Numbered from the stretch's first letter, positions 33,605 to 42,678 are shown. The stretch: 64,000 nt of DNA from Verrucomicrobia bacterium LW23 (GCA_003054695.1 QAZA01000017.1:1-64000), one strand, 5' to 3'. Notes: generated from the letters alone by a model not told the origin. Translations and numbers: made by a program.

Positions 33605-35527
33605 ATGCAAACGCCTTGCCTCTGTCCCGATCACGTCGCCGGCTTCTTTTCCTGCACCGCCCATCCCCGCGACGTGCTTCGAGGGCCTCGGCCCGGCTCG
33701 GTGGCCCTGCAAGGCTGGCTGCACAACAGGCTGCAGGCCGGCGTGGATAACCAGCTGAAGAAGCTGGAGTATCCGCGCATGGTGGATTACTTCCGCAACC
33801 GGCCCAACCCGTTTGCCTCGGGCGAGTTCTGGGGCAAAACCATGCGCTCTGCCTGCGTGAGCTACCAGTACCGGCCCGACCCGGAACTCCTGGCCATTCT
33901 CGACGCAAGCGTGGACGACTTGCTCTCCACACAAACGCCGGACGGCTGTATCAGCGCCCGCACCTACGACGAGCAGCCCAAAAGCTCCGACCTGTGGGAG
34001 CGCAAGTACGTACTGCTGGGCCTGCTGCATTACTACGAAATAGCGCCCCGCCCGGAGGTGCTGGAGGCGATGATCCGCATGGCGGACTACACGCTCGCGC
34101 AGGTAGGCCCGGCCCCCAAAACGCCGATAACCGAGACAGGCTGGGCGTTCTATGGCATCGAATCCAGCTCCATACTCGAGCCCATGATGCGCCTGCACCA
34201 GCTCACCGGCGAGGCGCGCTACCTCGCCTTCGCGCGCTATATTGTGGAGGAGACGGGCGGCTGCAAGCGCGGCAACATCTTTGAGGCCGCGCTGCAAGGA
34301 GTGGCTCCGCGGATGATAGGCGACAACGGCGTGCCGAAGGAGAGCATCGCCAAGTCGTACGAGATGATGTCGTGCTTTGAGGGCCTGGCCGATTACTACC
34401 GCGTTACCGGCGACGAGCGCTGGAAGGAAGCGGCGCTGACGCTGTACCGCAACATCCGCGACCAGGAAATCACAATCCTGGGCTCCGGCGGCGGCGATCA
34501 GCCCTACAATCTGGGCCCCGGCACCGGCGAGCAGTGGAACAACCTGGCCGCCGAGCAAACCAACCCCGACATGACGCTGATGATGGAGACGTGCGTCACC
34601 GTCACGTGGATGAAATTCTGCTATCACATCCTGCGCCTTACCGGGGACTCCACCGTGGCGGACGAGATTGAGAAGAGCATCTACAACGCCCTGGCCGGCG
34701 CGCAGAAGCCTACGGGGGATTACTACGATTACTTTCAACAGCTCAACGGCAGCCGCGGCGGCAAGGTCAACTTTTCCACGGACATTGCCGGCTTTGAACT
34801 GAGTTGCTGCACCGCCAACGGGCCGATGGGCATGGCTCTCATCCCCTTCTTTGCGGTGATGGAAGGGAAGCGCGGCCCGGTTGTCAACCTTTACGCTCCC
34901 GGCACGTGGCAAGGCACAACGCCGCTGGGCGGTCCGCTATCGCTGCGTTTGGAGACCGACTATCCCCGGAGCGGCGCCGTCTTAATTGAGGTGATGACAA
35001 ACCCGCCGGCGTTTGAGGCAGCCGAGAAGGAAAGCTTCGCCATCGCGCTGCGCATCCCTGCCTGGAGCCGCACTATCCGGCTGGCGATCAACGGTGTGGA
35101 CGTGTCCCAGCGCTGCTGCCCGGGAAGCTACGCCGTGCTGGATATGGCATGGCATCCGGGCGACCGCATCGAGCTGACCCTGGACATGACGTGCCGCCTC
35201 GTCCCCTCCCCCGGCGGAGTGAAATCCCCCGCCGGCCAGTACCAGGCCCTGCTGCGCGGCCCGCTGGCCCTGGCGCGCGACAGGCGCCTCGGCGGCGACG
35301 GCGATATCCACGCCCCGGTGCGCATCAAATCCCACCCGGATGGCACCGTGGAACTTCTTGCCATGGAAACACTTACCTCCATTACCCCGGCCGTTTACGA
35401 CTTCGCCCAAGTCGCCTTCCTCGTCGCCACGGAGCACGGCTTCTGCTTCCCGGTCATCGACTACGCCTCCGCCGGCAACACCTGGGACGAGAGCTCCGCG
35501 TTTGTAACGTGGATTCCGAAAGGTTAG
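33605..35527 (+). CDS. GH127-type beta-L-arabinofuranosidase (DUF1680)
   Basis: A 640-residue protein with an (alpha/alpha) barrel followed by beta domains. The GH127 metal site is intact by pattern: Glu328-x-Cys330 in MMETC and Cys401-Cys402 in LSCCTANG, equivalent to E338/C340/C417/C418 of Bifidobacterium HypBA1; GEQW (Glu309) may be the acid/base. These enzymes release beta-L-arabinofuranose, using a cysteine nucleophile. No signal peptide is visible, so it works in the cytosol on imported oligosaccharides. The stop overlaps the stop of the convergent GH105 gene by 3 bases. Together they fit breakdown of arabinose- and rhamnogalacturonan-containing pectin. Confidence 0.88.
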   Translation: MQTPCLCPDHVAGFFSCTAHPRDVLRGPRPGSVALQGWLHNRLQAGVDNQLKKLEYPRMVDYFRNRPNPFASGEFWGKTMRSACVSYQYRPDPELLAILDASVDDLLSTQTPDGCISARTYDEQPKSSDLWERKYVLLGLLHYYEIAPRPEVLEAMIRMADYTLAQVGPAPKTPITETGWAFYGIESSSILEPMMRLHQLTGEARYLAFARYIVEETGGCKRGNIFEAALQGVAPRMIGDNGVPKESIAKSYEMMSCFEGLADYYRVTGDERWKEAALTLYRNIRDQEITILGSGGGDQPYNLGPGTGEQWNNLAAEQTNPDMTLMMETCVTVTWMKFCYHILRLTGDSTVADEIEKSIYNALAGAQKPTGDYYDYFQQLNGSRGGKVNFSTDIAGFELSCCTANGPMGMALIPFFAVMEGKRGPVVNLYAPGTWQGTTPLGGPLSLRLETDYPRSGAVLIEVMTNPPAFEAAEKESFAIALRIPAWSRTIRLAINGVDVSQRCCPGSYAVLDMAWHPGDRIELTLDMTCRLVPSPGGVKSPAGQYQALLRGPLALARDRRLGGDGDIHAPVRIKSHPDGTVELLAMETLTSITPAVYDFAQVAFLVATEHGFCFPVIDYASAGNTWDESSAFVTWIPKG

Positions 35528-36588
35528 GGAGTCGCAGCCGCAAACAGCAGGGCAAAGGTGCCGTGCGGATCGTTGGGCGGGAAGTCGCGGCGCATCCAGG
35601 GTTCCTCGACCTCCAGGGGGCCGGGGCCCGGGCTGGCGCTGAGGACGACGCCGTCCGCCGTGACGTAGGTGGGCAGCGCGGAGAGGGCGGCGGCTGCGGA
35701 GGCCGCGTAGCGCTCCCCCGTAAGGTAGCCGTCGCGCACGGCCCGGGCCATATGGTGCGCAATCATCGCCGTGCCGCTGCTGTCGGGCGGGGATTGATCG
35801 GCGGGACGGTTGAGCAGTGTCGGCCACATACCGTCCGCGTGCTGCACGTCGAGCAGGGCGTCGGCTATTTCCGTAAAGTACGCGAGAAGCTCCGCGTGCT
35901 CCGGGCACTCGTGCGGAATGCTCCGCAGAGCGTGCTCCAGGCCGCGCATCAGCCAGCCGTGCCCGCGCGACCATGCGCCGGGCGAAAGCCGCATCGGCTC
36001 GGCGCCGAGCCACCCCCTGCCCTGCGACCACAGCCCCGTGCGCGGGCAGCGCAGCACCTGGCGATGCACGCGCATCTGACGGGCGCCCTCGGCAAACCAC
36101 TCGGCCTCCCCCAGCACGGCGCCGGTGCGCGCCACGCGGGAGACGTACTCCTGAATTCCGTCGATCAGCATCGCCTCGCCGCCGCCGCGCTTTTCGCCCC
36201 GCGGGTGAAGCACCACGCCGTCGGCATCGCGCCAGATCTCCTGGCGCATGAGCTGGCTCTCTTGCACAAACACGGGCAGCCACGCCTTGTCGCCGGTTGC
36301 CTCGTACGCCGCCCACGTCAGGCAGCTGAAGGGCTGCTTGCGCCAGCTTACGTGCGTGGCGGGGGTGATGCCGAGGGCCTCGCTCACGAGCCGCAGCGCC
36401 TCGTGCAGATACCGCTCCTGCCCGGGCACTTTCCCCAGCTCCAGCAAGCCCTCCAGGGCCAGCTGAAACATGTAATCCACCCGCCCCGTGCCGCCGCCAA
36501 GCACTCGCTCCGCCACGGCAATGCCGGCGTGCAGGGCGGGGTGGGTGGTGGCGGAAGTGGAGATGGCCGTTACGTCTGTGGCGCTCAT
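35524..36588 (-). CDS. Unsaturated rhamnogalacturonyl hydrolase-like protein (GH105/GH88)
   Basis: A 354-residue (alpha/alpha)6-barrel enzyme that removes the unsaturated uronic acid left by pectate or rhamnogalacturonan lyases. Seen are GRVDYMFQLALEGLLELGKV, GGGEAMLIDGIQEYVSRVAR with the catalytic-type Asp in IDG, and WSRGHGWLMRGLEHAL, the hallmark of YteR/YesR-like proteins. The ATG at 36588 is four bases after the stop of the upstream beta-helix gene (TGA-AGCG-ATG), so the two are an operon. An upstream in-frame ATG at 36621 merely reads the other gene's repeat. No signal peptide, so cytosolic. Confidence 0.87.
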   Translation of the reverse strand: MSATDVTAISTSATTHPALHAGIAVAERVLGGGTGRVDYMFQLALEGLLELGKVPGQERYLHEALRLVSEALGITPATHVSWRKQPFSCLTWAAYEATGDKAWLPVFVQESQLMRQEIWRDADGVVLHPRGEKRGGGEAMLIDGIQEYVSRVARTGAVLGEAEWFAEGARQMRVHRQVLRCPRTGLWSQGRGWLGAEPMRLSPGAWSRGHGWLMRGLEHALRSIPHECPEHAELLAYFTEIADALLDVQHADGMWPTLLNRPADQSPPDSSGTAMIAHHMARAVRDGYLTGERYAASAAAALSALPTYVTADGVVLSASPGPGPLEVEEPWMRRDFPPNDPHGTFALLFAAATP

Positions 36589-36592
36589 CGCT

Positions 36593-38521
36593 TCACTTGG
36601 CGCTGGCGCTGGCGCTGGCATTCAGCCAGGCGGGCGGGGCCAGTTTGGCGCCGGTATCCGGCAGGGGGCCGCCGGGGCGACGGCGGAAATCGCGCTTCTC
36701 GGGGTCCATAAACAGCGTCTTCATGTCCGTAACGGGGACGACCTGGCAGCCTTCGCCCATGTATTTGGCGTCGGCTTCGCGGAAGTAGATGTTGTTCTCA
36801 AATACGCCATCCAGCTTGCCGTAGGGGCGATCCATAATGTTGCCGCGCACCACAAGGCCCGAGGGTACGCTGACGCCCCGCCCGACCTGCCCAAACAGGC
36901 CGTTGGCCCAGTTCTGGCTGGTGGAGTTGTTGACAAACGTGTTGTTGAGGAACTGGATATCCTTCACGTCCTTGCCCCGCGTCTGGCCGCTTTGCCAGAT
37001 GGAGAAGGTGACGACCGACTGCTCCTTGGCATCCACCACGTTGTTGCGGATGACGATGCGCTCCGCGTTACGGTTCATGGTAATCACGTTCTCGATAAAG
37101 TTCTCCTCCACAACCACATCCGTACAGCCCTCGTACAGGTTCATGCCGCTGGAGTGCATGCCGTAGTGGTCCAGCACCACGTTGCGGGAGACGGAGCCGT
37201 TCATGCCCTCGTAGAAGCGGATGCCGCTGCCGGAGTTCTTGTCCAGAAAGTTGTCCTGAATCTTGAAGCCGGTAACGCGATTGATAAAGATGCCCGACGT
37301 CCAGCCCGGGCAGTGGCGAATCATGTTCTTCTCCACCAGCGCGTCATCCACGTGGCTGAGACCGACGCCCGCGTGGCCGGCCAGAAAGCGGATCTCGTTG
37401 TTGACGATGGCGATGTCCTTGCTGCGGCCGCTGCCGCGCTTGACGTTAATGCCGCCGCCGCCGCCCGAAAAGCGCTGGATAAAGAAGCCCTGCACACGCA
37501 GGTGCGAGGTGCCTCCCTCAATGGATATACCGGTAGCCTGCACCGGGTAAGCCACGTTCGCGGGCTGCCCGCCCTCTAGCCGCAACGGCAGGATGTAGAC
37601 GCGCGATTTGCCGTCGCCCAGCGCCTTGATGGTCCATTCGCCGGGGTTCTCGATATAGCGGGGGGAGTTGTAGAGCGCGTACGTGGTGGTGCCGTAAATC
37701 TCGCCCTTGTGCAGGGGGAAGGTGATCTGTTTGGTGTCGGGATTGTAGCTCTTGATGTCCGCAAAGTACACGTGGTTGTTGCCGGCGTGGATGCCCACCA
37801 TCGTGCCATCAAAGTAGTTGGCGTCGCTAGAGGTGAAGCGCTCCGTGTCGGTCAGCACGGTGGTGTTGGCGTCCTTGTTCAGCTCCAGCTTGGTGGGGGA
37901 TTTGAAGAAATCGCGCGGCAGGTCGGGAAAGAAGTCGTCCTTGGGCTTGGGGTGCTGGGCAATCGGCAGAATCTTCTTGTCGCCATCGCTCAGCATCACG
38001 CGCTGCCAGGGCGCCTGCACGTCCGGCGGCTGCTGGCGGTGCACCACTACTTTGTCGTGTTTGGTGTTGCTCGTGACGTCGATGCCGATGTCGGCAAAAA
38101 AGATCTGCTTCCATTTCGGGTTGCCCTTCACTTCGTCAGCGGAGGGCACGGGCTTCCAGCCGGTGATGACCGCGCCGCCGTCCAGAATAGCGCGGCCGGT
38201 GCCGAACTTGCCGGCGGTGTTGCCGTCGTAGGTAATGGGCTTTTCCGGCGCGCCGCTAACGTTGAGGGTGAGCGAGCCAAAGTAGGAGACGCCGCCCTTG
38301 AAGATAACCGTATCGCCCGGCGCCAGCCTGGCGGCGGCAGGCAGGCCGGTGGCGGCGGTATCGCCCGGCGCATGTTTCCAGGCCGTTGCGGGGGACAAGC
38401 CGTCCTTCTCGTTGTTGCCTTTTTCAAAGTCGACATAGTAATCCGCCGCATGCAGCGACGGGAGAATCAGGATCGCCAAAGCGACGGGAAGACACCTGGA
38501 AAAAGTGCGCAATAGCTTCAT
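36593..38521 (-). CDS. Secreted right-handed parallel beta-helix protein (pectate-lyase-like)
   Basis: A 642-residue exported protein (signal peptide LPVALAILILPSLHAA). It opens YYVDFEKGNNEKDGLSPATAW, the usual entry to polysaccharide-lyase-like beta-helix proteins of Bacteroidetes and Verrucomicrobiota. The middle has repeating coils (IVNNEIRFLAGHAG, ALVEKNMIRHCPGW, FKIQDNFLDKNSGSG, VVEENFIENVITMN, IVIRNNVVDAKE). Catalytic residues of named lyase families are not obvious, so it may be a lyase, a hydrolase, or a binding protein. The C-terminus ends ASASASAK, encoded by a GGCGCT hexamer repeat. It is the first gene of an operon with the GH105-like enzyme. Confidence 0.82.
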   Translation of the reverse strand: MKLLRTFSRCLPVALAILILPSLHAADYYVDFEKGNNEKDGLSPATAWKHAPGDTAATGLPAAARLAPGDTVIFKGGVSYFGSLTLNVSGAPEKPITYDGNTAGKFGTGRAILDGGAVITGWKPVPSADEVKGNPKWKQIFFADIGIDVTSNTKHDKVVVHRQQPPDVQAPWQRVMLSDGDKKILPIAQHPKPKDDFFPDLPRDFFKSPTKLELNKDANTTVLTDTERFTSSDANYFDGTMVGIHAGNNHVYFADIKSYNPDTKQITFPLHKGEIYGTTTYALYNSPRYIENPGEWTIKALGDGKSRVYILPLRLEGGQPANVAYPVQATGISIEGGTSHLRVQGFFIQRFSGGGGGINVKRGSGRSKDIAIVNNEIRFLAGHAGVGLSHVDDALVEKNMIRHCPGWTSGIFINRVTGFKIQDNFLDKNSGSGIRFYEGMNGSVSRNVVLDHYGMHSSGMNLYEGCTDVVVEENFIENVITMNRNAERIVIRNNVVDAKEQSVVTFSIWQSGQTRGKDVKDIQFLNNTFVNNSTSQNWANGLFGQVGRGVSVPSGLVVRGNIMDRPYGKLDGVFENNIYFREADAKYMGEGCQVVPVTDMKTLFMDPEKRDFRRRPGGPLPDTGAKLAPPAWLNASASASAK

Positions 38522-38656
38522 AGGGATGCTGGTGAAGGGATGAGTGGGCCGCGGAGTCAAACGATTGAATCTTTAGTCATGCTATTACCAGCGTCACATT
38601 TTACAATACAAAATGAAGAGATTTGTGGGGAACGCCCCTTTTCTCCTCTTCTGCGC

Positions 38657-39940
38657 CTAAAACGAATACACCACGTCCACCGCAAGCTGATGCTGATCCC
38701 GCCCGTTGATGATGGCGTCCGGGCCGTAATCATAACGGTACTCCACACGGCTCATCACGTTTTCCCACAGGTCGAAGCCGGCGGTGAGGGTGGCGGCGTA
38801 AAGGTCGGCGGGTGCATCGGTGGGGAAGAGGGCGTTGGAGCCGGGGATGGCATTGCCAATGAGCTTGGCGGAGTCGTCGTTATGGACATACTCCAGGCGC
38901 GTGGCCAGGCTGAAGACAGGGGTGAACTGGTACTTGCCAAACAGCGCAATGCCCCAGAAGTTGGAGTTATCGTCGCGCGGCACGCCAAACGCGGCGTCGG
39001 TGCCGGAGGAGGCGAAGCCTGCCACGGCATCAAACGCCAGCGTCAGCCGCTTGCCCGGCACGCAGGCCGGCTGCCACTGGCCGTACATCTCCGTCACCAG
39101 GTACGGCTCGTTCTCCAGAAAGCCCGGCGTGGCCTGGTTAGGCGCGCCCTCGGGCATAAAGAGGAAGGTGGGCGCCACAAAGGCCGTCTCTTCCGGGTTA
39201 TTGATGACAATCTGCCCGCTGATTGCCCCGCCCCAGTGGACGACTCCGCTTGAGAACAGCCCACTGTCGGAGCCATCCCAGCCGTTGGAGATATTTAGCG
39301 TGGCCTTTACCGTTTTGGTGAAGGGATACGTGAACTGGACGCCCGTCGCGTTGCCGTTTTCCAGCGCGGCGTTGACCAGGCCGTAGGTAAAATTCATGTT
39401 GGCCGGCCGCTCATCCGCCTCAATGCCGATAAACGAGGTCATCTTGCCAAACTGCACGTCCAGCCCGTTGCCAATGGGGATGCGCAGCGCAACATAGGCC
39501 TGCTCCAGATATAAGTCGGAGTCGCCCACGGCTGGATCGTTCGGCGCAAAGGCGTTCGCGTCCTCGCCATAAAATACATCGGTGCGGAAGCCGGCCGACC
39601 ACGCGCCGCGGTCCTCGCTCAGCTCGTTCTCCACCACCAGCTTAAAGGCGTTGATGTTGAAGTCGTTATGGCCATCCGCGCGAAATACGCTCTCCGTGCT
39701 TGCCGCACCATTCTCCCCCTGGGACGCGAACTGATTGGTGTAGCTGGCCTCCACGTAGCCGCTCAGTTTCACGCCCGGCTTGGCCGTCTCCACGTAGATA
39801 ATGCTCTCCTCCAACGCTTTGGAGAGAGATTTGCCATCCGGAGCGGCGGGTGCCGCGGGATCCCCCGCATGGACGGCCGCACCGCCGGCGAGGAGAGCCA
39901 GCATGCCCTTGAGTGCAACTGCGGAGTAGAAAGCGCGCAT
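38657..39940 (-). CDS. Outer-membrane beta-barrel porin-like protein
   Basis: A 427-residue protein with signal peptide (MRAFYSAVALKGMLALLAGG, then AAVHA). The rest alternates amphipathic strands: VKLSGYVEASYTNQF, INAFKLVVENE, AWSAGFRTDVFYGE, YVALRIPIGNGLDVQFGKMT, terminating in VDVVYSF with a final Phe as needed for outer-membrane insertion. It matches the putative beta-barrel porin (BBP2/DUF1597) group common in Verrucomicrobiota and Planctomycetes. It probably lets oligosaccharides or anions through. The start at 39940 is preferred over a GTG at 39994. It is a separate transcription unit upstream of the beta-helix gene on the same strand. Confidence 0.83.
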   Translation of the reverse strand: MRAFYSAVALKGMLALLAGGAAVHAGDPAAPAAPDGKSLSKALEESIIYVETAKPGVKLSGYVEASYTNQFASQGENGAASTESVFRADGHNDFNINAFKLVVENELSEDRGAWSAGFRTDVFYGEDANAFAPNDPAVGDSDLYLEQAYVALRIPIGNGLDVQFGKMTSFIGIEADERPANMNFTYGLVNAALENGNATGVQFTYPFTKTVKATLNISNGWDGSDSGLFSSGVVHWGGAISGQIVINNPEETAFVAPTFLFMPEGAPNQATPGFLENEPYLVTEMYGQWQPACVPGKRLTLAFDAVAGFASSGTDAAFGVPRDDNSNFWGIALFGKYQFTPVFSLATRLEYVHNDDSAKLIGNAIPGSNALFPTDAPADLYAATLTAGFDLWENVMSRVEYRYDYGPDAIINGRDQHQLAVDVVYSF

Positions 39941-40100
39941 CGTGGTCGTCGCGAATGTTGGGGTGCCGCCGGGCCTGCAGGGTGCCGGGCACACATTTTG
40001 AACGCCCGAAACCGGTCCGGCGTCCCCAACACCTGCTGTTTGTTCAGAATTACGTACTACCTCCCTCGCAAAATGCCAGACAAATCGGTCCGCATCGGCT

Positions 40101-41054
40101 TCAGCAGGCCAGCACGCGGAGGGCGCGGAGCGTTACCCAGCGGCTGGGCGCTCCCGCTTCTGTCTCCGGCGCAAAGGGCAGATCGCGCTCATGAACGTGG
40201 CCCAGGGGCCAGCGGCCGGATGCATCCCGCTGGGCACGAAGGTTTTGCAACGCTTCATCCAGACGCGGATCGTCCAGCGGATGGCCTGCGCGCACCAGGT
40301 AATCCAGAGCCCACAGCACATCGTAGTGCCAGTCGTTGGGAAAGGCCAGCTGCCACCACTCGTCGCAAATCACCGCCCCCGTCCTGCGCGAGCGAAACAG
40401 GCGGCGCTCCAGCAGGTACTCCTCCCCTCGCCGCCGGGCCTCGCGTATCACGGGCAACGGCGCCGCTCCTGCGCTTTCCAAGGCGCGCTCATACGCCAGC
40501 AGGCCCTCCAGCACGCACAGCGTGGTGTTGAACGACGAGCGCGTGCTGGAGCGTGGCGCCTCGCAGTTCCAGCCGCCATCGGCCAGCTGCTCGCTCAGCA
40601 GGCGCTGCAGCAGCTGCGCGCTGGGATGGCCAAAGTACGCGCCCAGCGCCAGCACGCGGCCGTTGATGCACGGCTCCACTTCGCCCTCAAAAAAGGGCAG
40701 GTCGCCAAATTCTTCGCCCCACGTAAACCGCGTGGCGGTTCGCTCCACGGCCTCGCGAACACGCGCATCGGAGGGGACGCCGCCGCACTCGCGCAGCAGC
40801 CACAACGCCTCCAGCGTCGATTTCCAGCGCGGCTCCACGGGCGGCGGCACGGGCCAGGTGCCATCGGGCAGCTGCATGGCCAGCAGGTACGCGCCCCAGC
40901 CTTCCACGGCCACACGCGCCCGCTCTCGCGCTACCTCCGCGGCGGGCGCGCCGGTCAGGTCGCGCATCACCTGCCAGCGGATAGCCGGGTCGCCCTCCAT
41001 CATCCAGTCGATGGCACCAGGCGTGGCGCAGCAGTTCTCGGATATTGTAGGCAT
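40101..41054 (-). CDS. Squalene-cyclase-like alpha-toroid protein
   Basis: A 317-residue soluble protein of prenyltransferase/squalene-oxidase repeat type. Seen are LLAMQLPDGTWPV and LLSEQLADGGWNCE (QW-like repeats), SFNTTLCVLEGLLAYER, and the C-terminal LRAQRDASGRWPLG. About half the length of true squalene-hopene cyclases and without a DxDD motif, so it is not a terpene cyclase. Such short toroids are widespread and unassigned; some bind or turn over glycans or peptides. No signal peptide. It is alone, with a long gene-free stretch upstream. Confidence 0.75.
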   Translation of the reverse strand: MPTISENCCATPGAIDWMMEGDPAIRWQVMRDLTGAPAAEVARERARVAVEGWGAYLLAMQLPDGTWPVPPPVEPRWKSTLEALWLLRECGGVPSDARVREAVERTATRFTWGEEFGDLPFFEGEVEPCINGRVLALGAYFGHPSAQLLQRLLSEQLADGGWNCEAPRSSTRSSFNTTLCVLEGLLAYERALESAGAAPLPVIREARRRGEEYLLERRLFRSRRTGAVICDEWWQLAFPNDWHYDVLWALDYLVRAGHPLDDPRLDEALQNLRAQRDASGRWPLGHVHERDLPFAPETEAGAPSRWVTLRALRVLAC

Positions 41055-41249
41055 ACCGCTATGATGTCACACATTCGCTCCGCCTGCAATCTCCCGCCCG
41101 CAAGGGGCGGGGACACCGCGCGCCCTTCCGTACCTATTACCCGATATCGCCTCAATTTTCGCATCTGATGCGTTCAAAAAAGCTCGGCGCCCGCGTTGCT
41201 CCTCAGTCGAATATTGACTTAGAGGCTGTCGACACTTCCGCTGCATCCC

Positions 41250-41340
41250 CTTGGCGAAACTTTCCGTCCTTGGCGATACTATCTGCCTTGGATCTACGGA
41301 CCTTCAGATAACATCGCCAAGGGCGGAAAGTTTCGCCAAG
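41250..41340. repeat. 36-bp near-perfect inverted repeat
   Basis: The arms at 41250-41285 and 41305-41340 match in 33 of 36 positions, beginning CTTGGCGAAACTTTCCG and separated by 19 nt. Transcribed RNA would fold into a very stable hairpin. Neither flank has a coding gene within 190 bases. Likely a small dispersed element or RNA structure. Confidence 0.8.
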
Positions 41341-41359
41341 AGGGTTGCTTCCACGAAGT

Positions 41360-41595
41360 TCAACCAACGAGGTTGTATAACCTAGCCCAACCTAGCCCAG
41401 AGTTCCCCGAGCGAAGCGAGAGAACCCTGGGTGAAGGCGCGAAATCGAACGACCCCAACGCGGGTCGCATCCCTTTGCGACGCAGATGGATACAACCCGC
41501 GTTGGGGTTGATCTGAAAATGCCGCTTACCCAGGGTTCTCTTGCTTCGCTCGGGGAACCCCGGGTTAGGTTATAGAACCTCTTCGAGGTTCTCGG
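41360..41595. repeat. Nested palindromic element (~235 bp)
   Basis: The outer arms (41376-41432 and 41528-41574) share TTCCCCGAGCGAAGC and AGAACCCTGGGT. An inner pair ACCCCAACGCGGGT (41452-41465)/ACCCGCGTTGGGGT (41495-41508) is perfect, and an innermost GTCGCA/TGCGAC pair closes at 41464-41481. The left outer arm carries a 10-bp internal duplication (CTAGCCCAAC). The flanks continue imperfectly to about 41360 and 41595. Confidence 0.8.
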
Positions 41596-41646
41596 AAACT
41601 CCCTGTCCATACACGTCTAATGCTAAAATAGATCTCTGCCAATGCT

Positions 41647-41958
41647 CTAGCCCCTGGAGCGCTTTGACGCGGAGGCGCGGTGGCGGGGCGGCGTTTTCTG
41701 AACGCGTTGCGAGCCCACTTTGCGGGAGCGTGCGGCGCGGCGGGCGGATTCGCTGCGCGCTTTGGCCTTGGCGCTTTCCGGGACGTCGCGACCACCGCCG
41801 CCCTTTCGCTCGCCGCCGCCGGACTGCTTGTTGACGGTTTGCCAGGCGCGCTTTTCGGCTTCGTCTTCGGAAACACCTCGCGCTACGTAGCTTTCCTCAA
41901 TGTGCTCGGCCTGGCGTTTTTGTTTGGCGGTATACTTTTCTTTGGATCCCTGGGGCAT
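41647..41958 (-). CDS. Plasmid-stabilisation-protein-like small protein
   Basis: A 103-residue, highly charged protein. The N-terminal half (MPQGSKEKYTAKQKRQAEHI, VARGVSEDEAEKRAWQTVNK) matches a widespread small family annotated as plasmid stabilisation protein, though found on chromosomes and of unknown role. The C-terminal half is Arg/Ser/Lys-rich low complexity (KARSESARRAARSRK) and probably binds nucleic acid or is disordered. No antitoxin is adjacent. It follows the phosphoribosyltransferase gene after 69 bases on the same strand. The 5' region has no good ribosome-binding site. Confidence 0.8.
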   Translation of the reverse strand: MPQGSKEKYTAKQKRQAEHIEESYVARGVSEDEAEKRAWQTVNKQSGGGERKGGGGRDVPESAKAKARSESARRAARSRKVGSQRVQKTPPRHRASASKRSRG

Positions 41959-42027
41959 GATAGATGGGGCGTTAAAGGGTTATCGTGTTGGCTTGTTTTC
42001 GCTTCCTTCACTTCCTATACTATAAAC

Positions 42028-42678
42028 TCAAACAAGCATTTGCCTACCCCTGCGGCGCAGTTGTTCGTCCACATCTTCATCCGTCAGCTGCGCAAAGTCC
42101 TGGTACCAGTGCCCAACGGCGATAAACTCCTCGGGAATGTGCGCGCACACCAGCGCGTCCACCTCGCGTGCGAGGGCCCGGCATGTGTCGGCGGCGCCCA
42201 CCGGCACCGCCACCACCACCTGCGCCGCTCCGTGGCTGCGCACTGCCATGATGGCCGCGCGCATCGTCGCTCCGGTCGCCAGGCCGTCGTCGACGAGAAT
42301 AGCCGTACGCCCCGCGACGGCGGGGAACGGCTCGCCCGCGCGGAACCGCAGCTCGCGGCGGCGCAACTCCTCGCGCTCCTCGGCAATTACGGCCTGCAGA
42401 GCGCGGCGGTCCACTCCCATCGCCGCGATGTCCCGCTCGGCCAGCAGCTCCACGCCTCCGGATGCCAGGGCGCCAACGCCCAGCTCGCGGTTGCCCGGCA
42501 CGCCGATTTTGCGCACCACCACCAGGTCCAGCGGCGCCCGCAGGCGCGCGGCGACCTCGCACGCCACTGGCACGCCCCCGCGCGGCAATGCCAGCACCAC
42601 TACATCGCGCCGCGCCTGATACCCAGGCAGCCGCGACGCCAGGATGCGCCCGGCCTGAAATCGGTCGGTAAATTGCAT
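42028..42678 (-). CDS. Phosphoribosyltransferase domain protein
   Basis: A 216-residue type I phosphoribosyltransferase. The PRPP loop is TAILVDDGLATGATM (residues ~128-142). The N-terminal half has VVLALPRGGVPVACEVA and DLVVVRKIGVPGNRELGVGA, typical of the group often found next to erythromycin-esterase or hydrolase genes in soil bacteria. The substrate base is not known for this group; it is not a standard Apt, Hpt or PyrE. The C-terminus is QLRRRGRQ. Cytosolic. It may be co-transcribed with the plasmid-stabilisation-like gene downstream. Confidence 0.88.
   Translation of the reverse strand: MQFTDRFQAGRILASRLPGYQARRDVVVLALPRGGVPVACEVAARLRAPLDLVVVRKIGVPGNRELGVGALASGGVELLAERDIAAMGVDRRALQAVIAEEREELRRRELRFRAGEPFPAVAGRTAILVDDGLATGATMRAAIMAVRSHGAAQVVVAVPVGAADTCRALAREVDALVCAHIPEEFIAVGHWYQDFAQLTDEDVDEQLRRRGRQMLV

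Larger units (their letters stand above)
41055..41646. other. 590-bp gene-free region with nested palindromes
   Basis: No gene was accepted here. The stretch holds the long hairpin at 41250-41340 and the nested palindromic element at 41360-41595. A minus-strand frame at 41392-41610 (with SICVAKGCDPRWGR) lies entirely inside the second element. It recalls short hypothetical proteins predicted from repeats in Planctomycetes. Confidence 0.6.

Noticed and set aside
31899-34912. Long frames opposite the AspT-type transporter (+) and GH127 (-)
   Set aside because: Both lie antisense to proteins with intact family motifs.
41392-41610. Minus-strand 72-aa frame with CVAKGCDPRWGR
   Set aside because: It lies wholly inside a nested palindrome, so its amino-acid sequence is explained by the repeat; kept only as a repeat signature.
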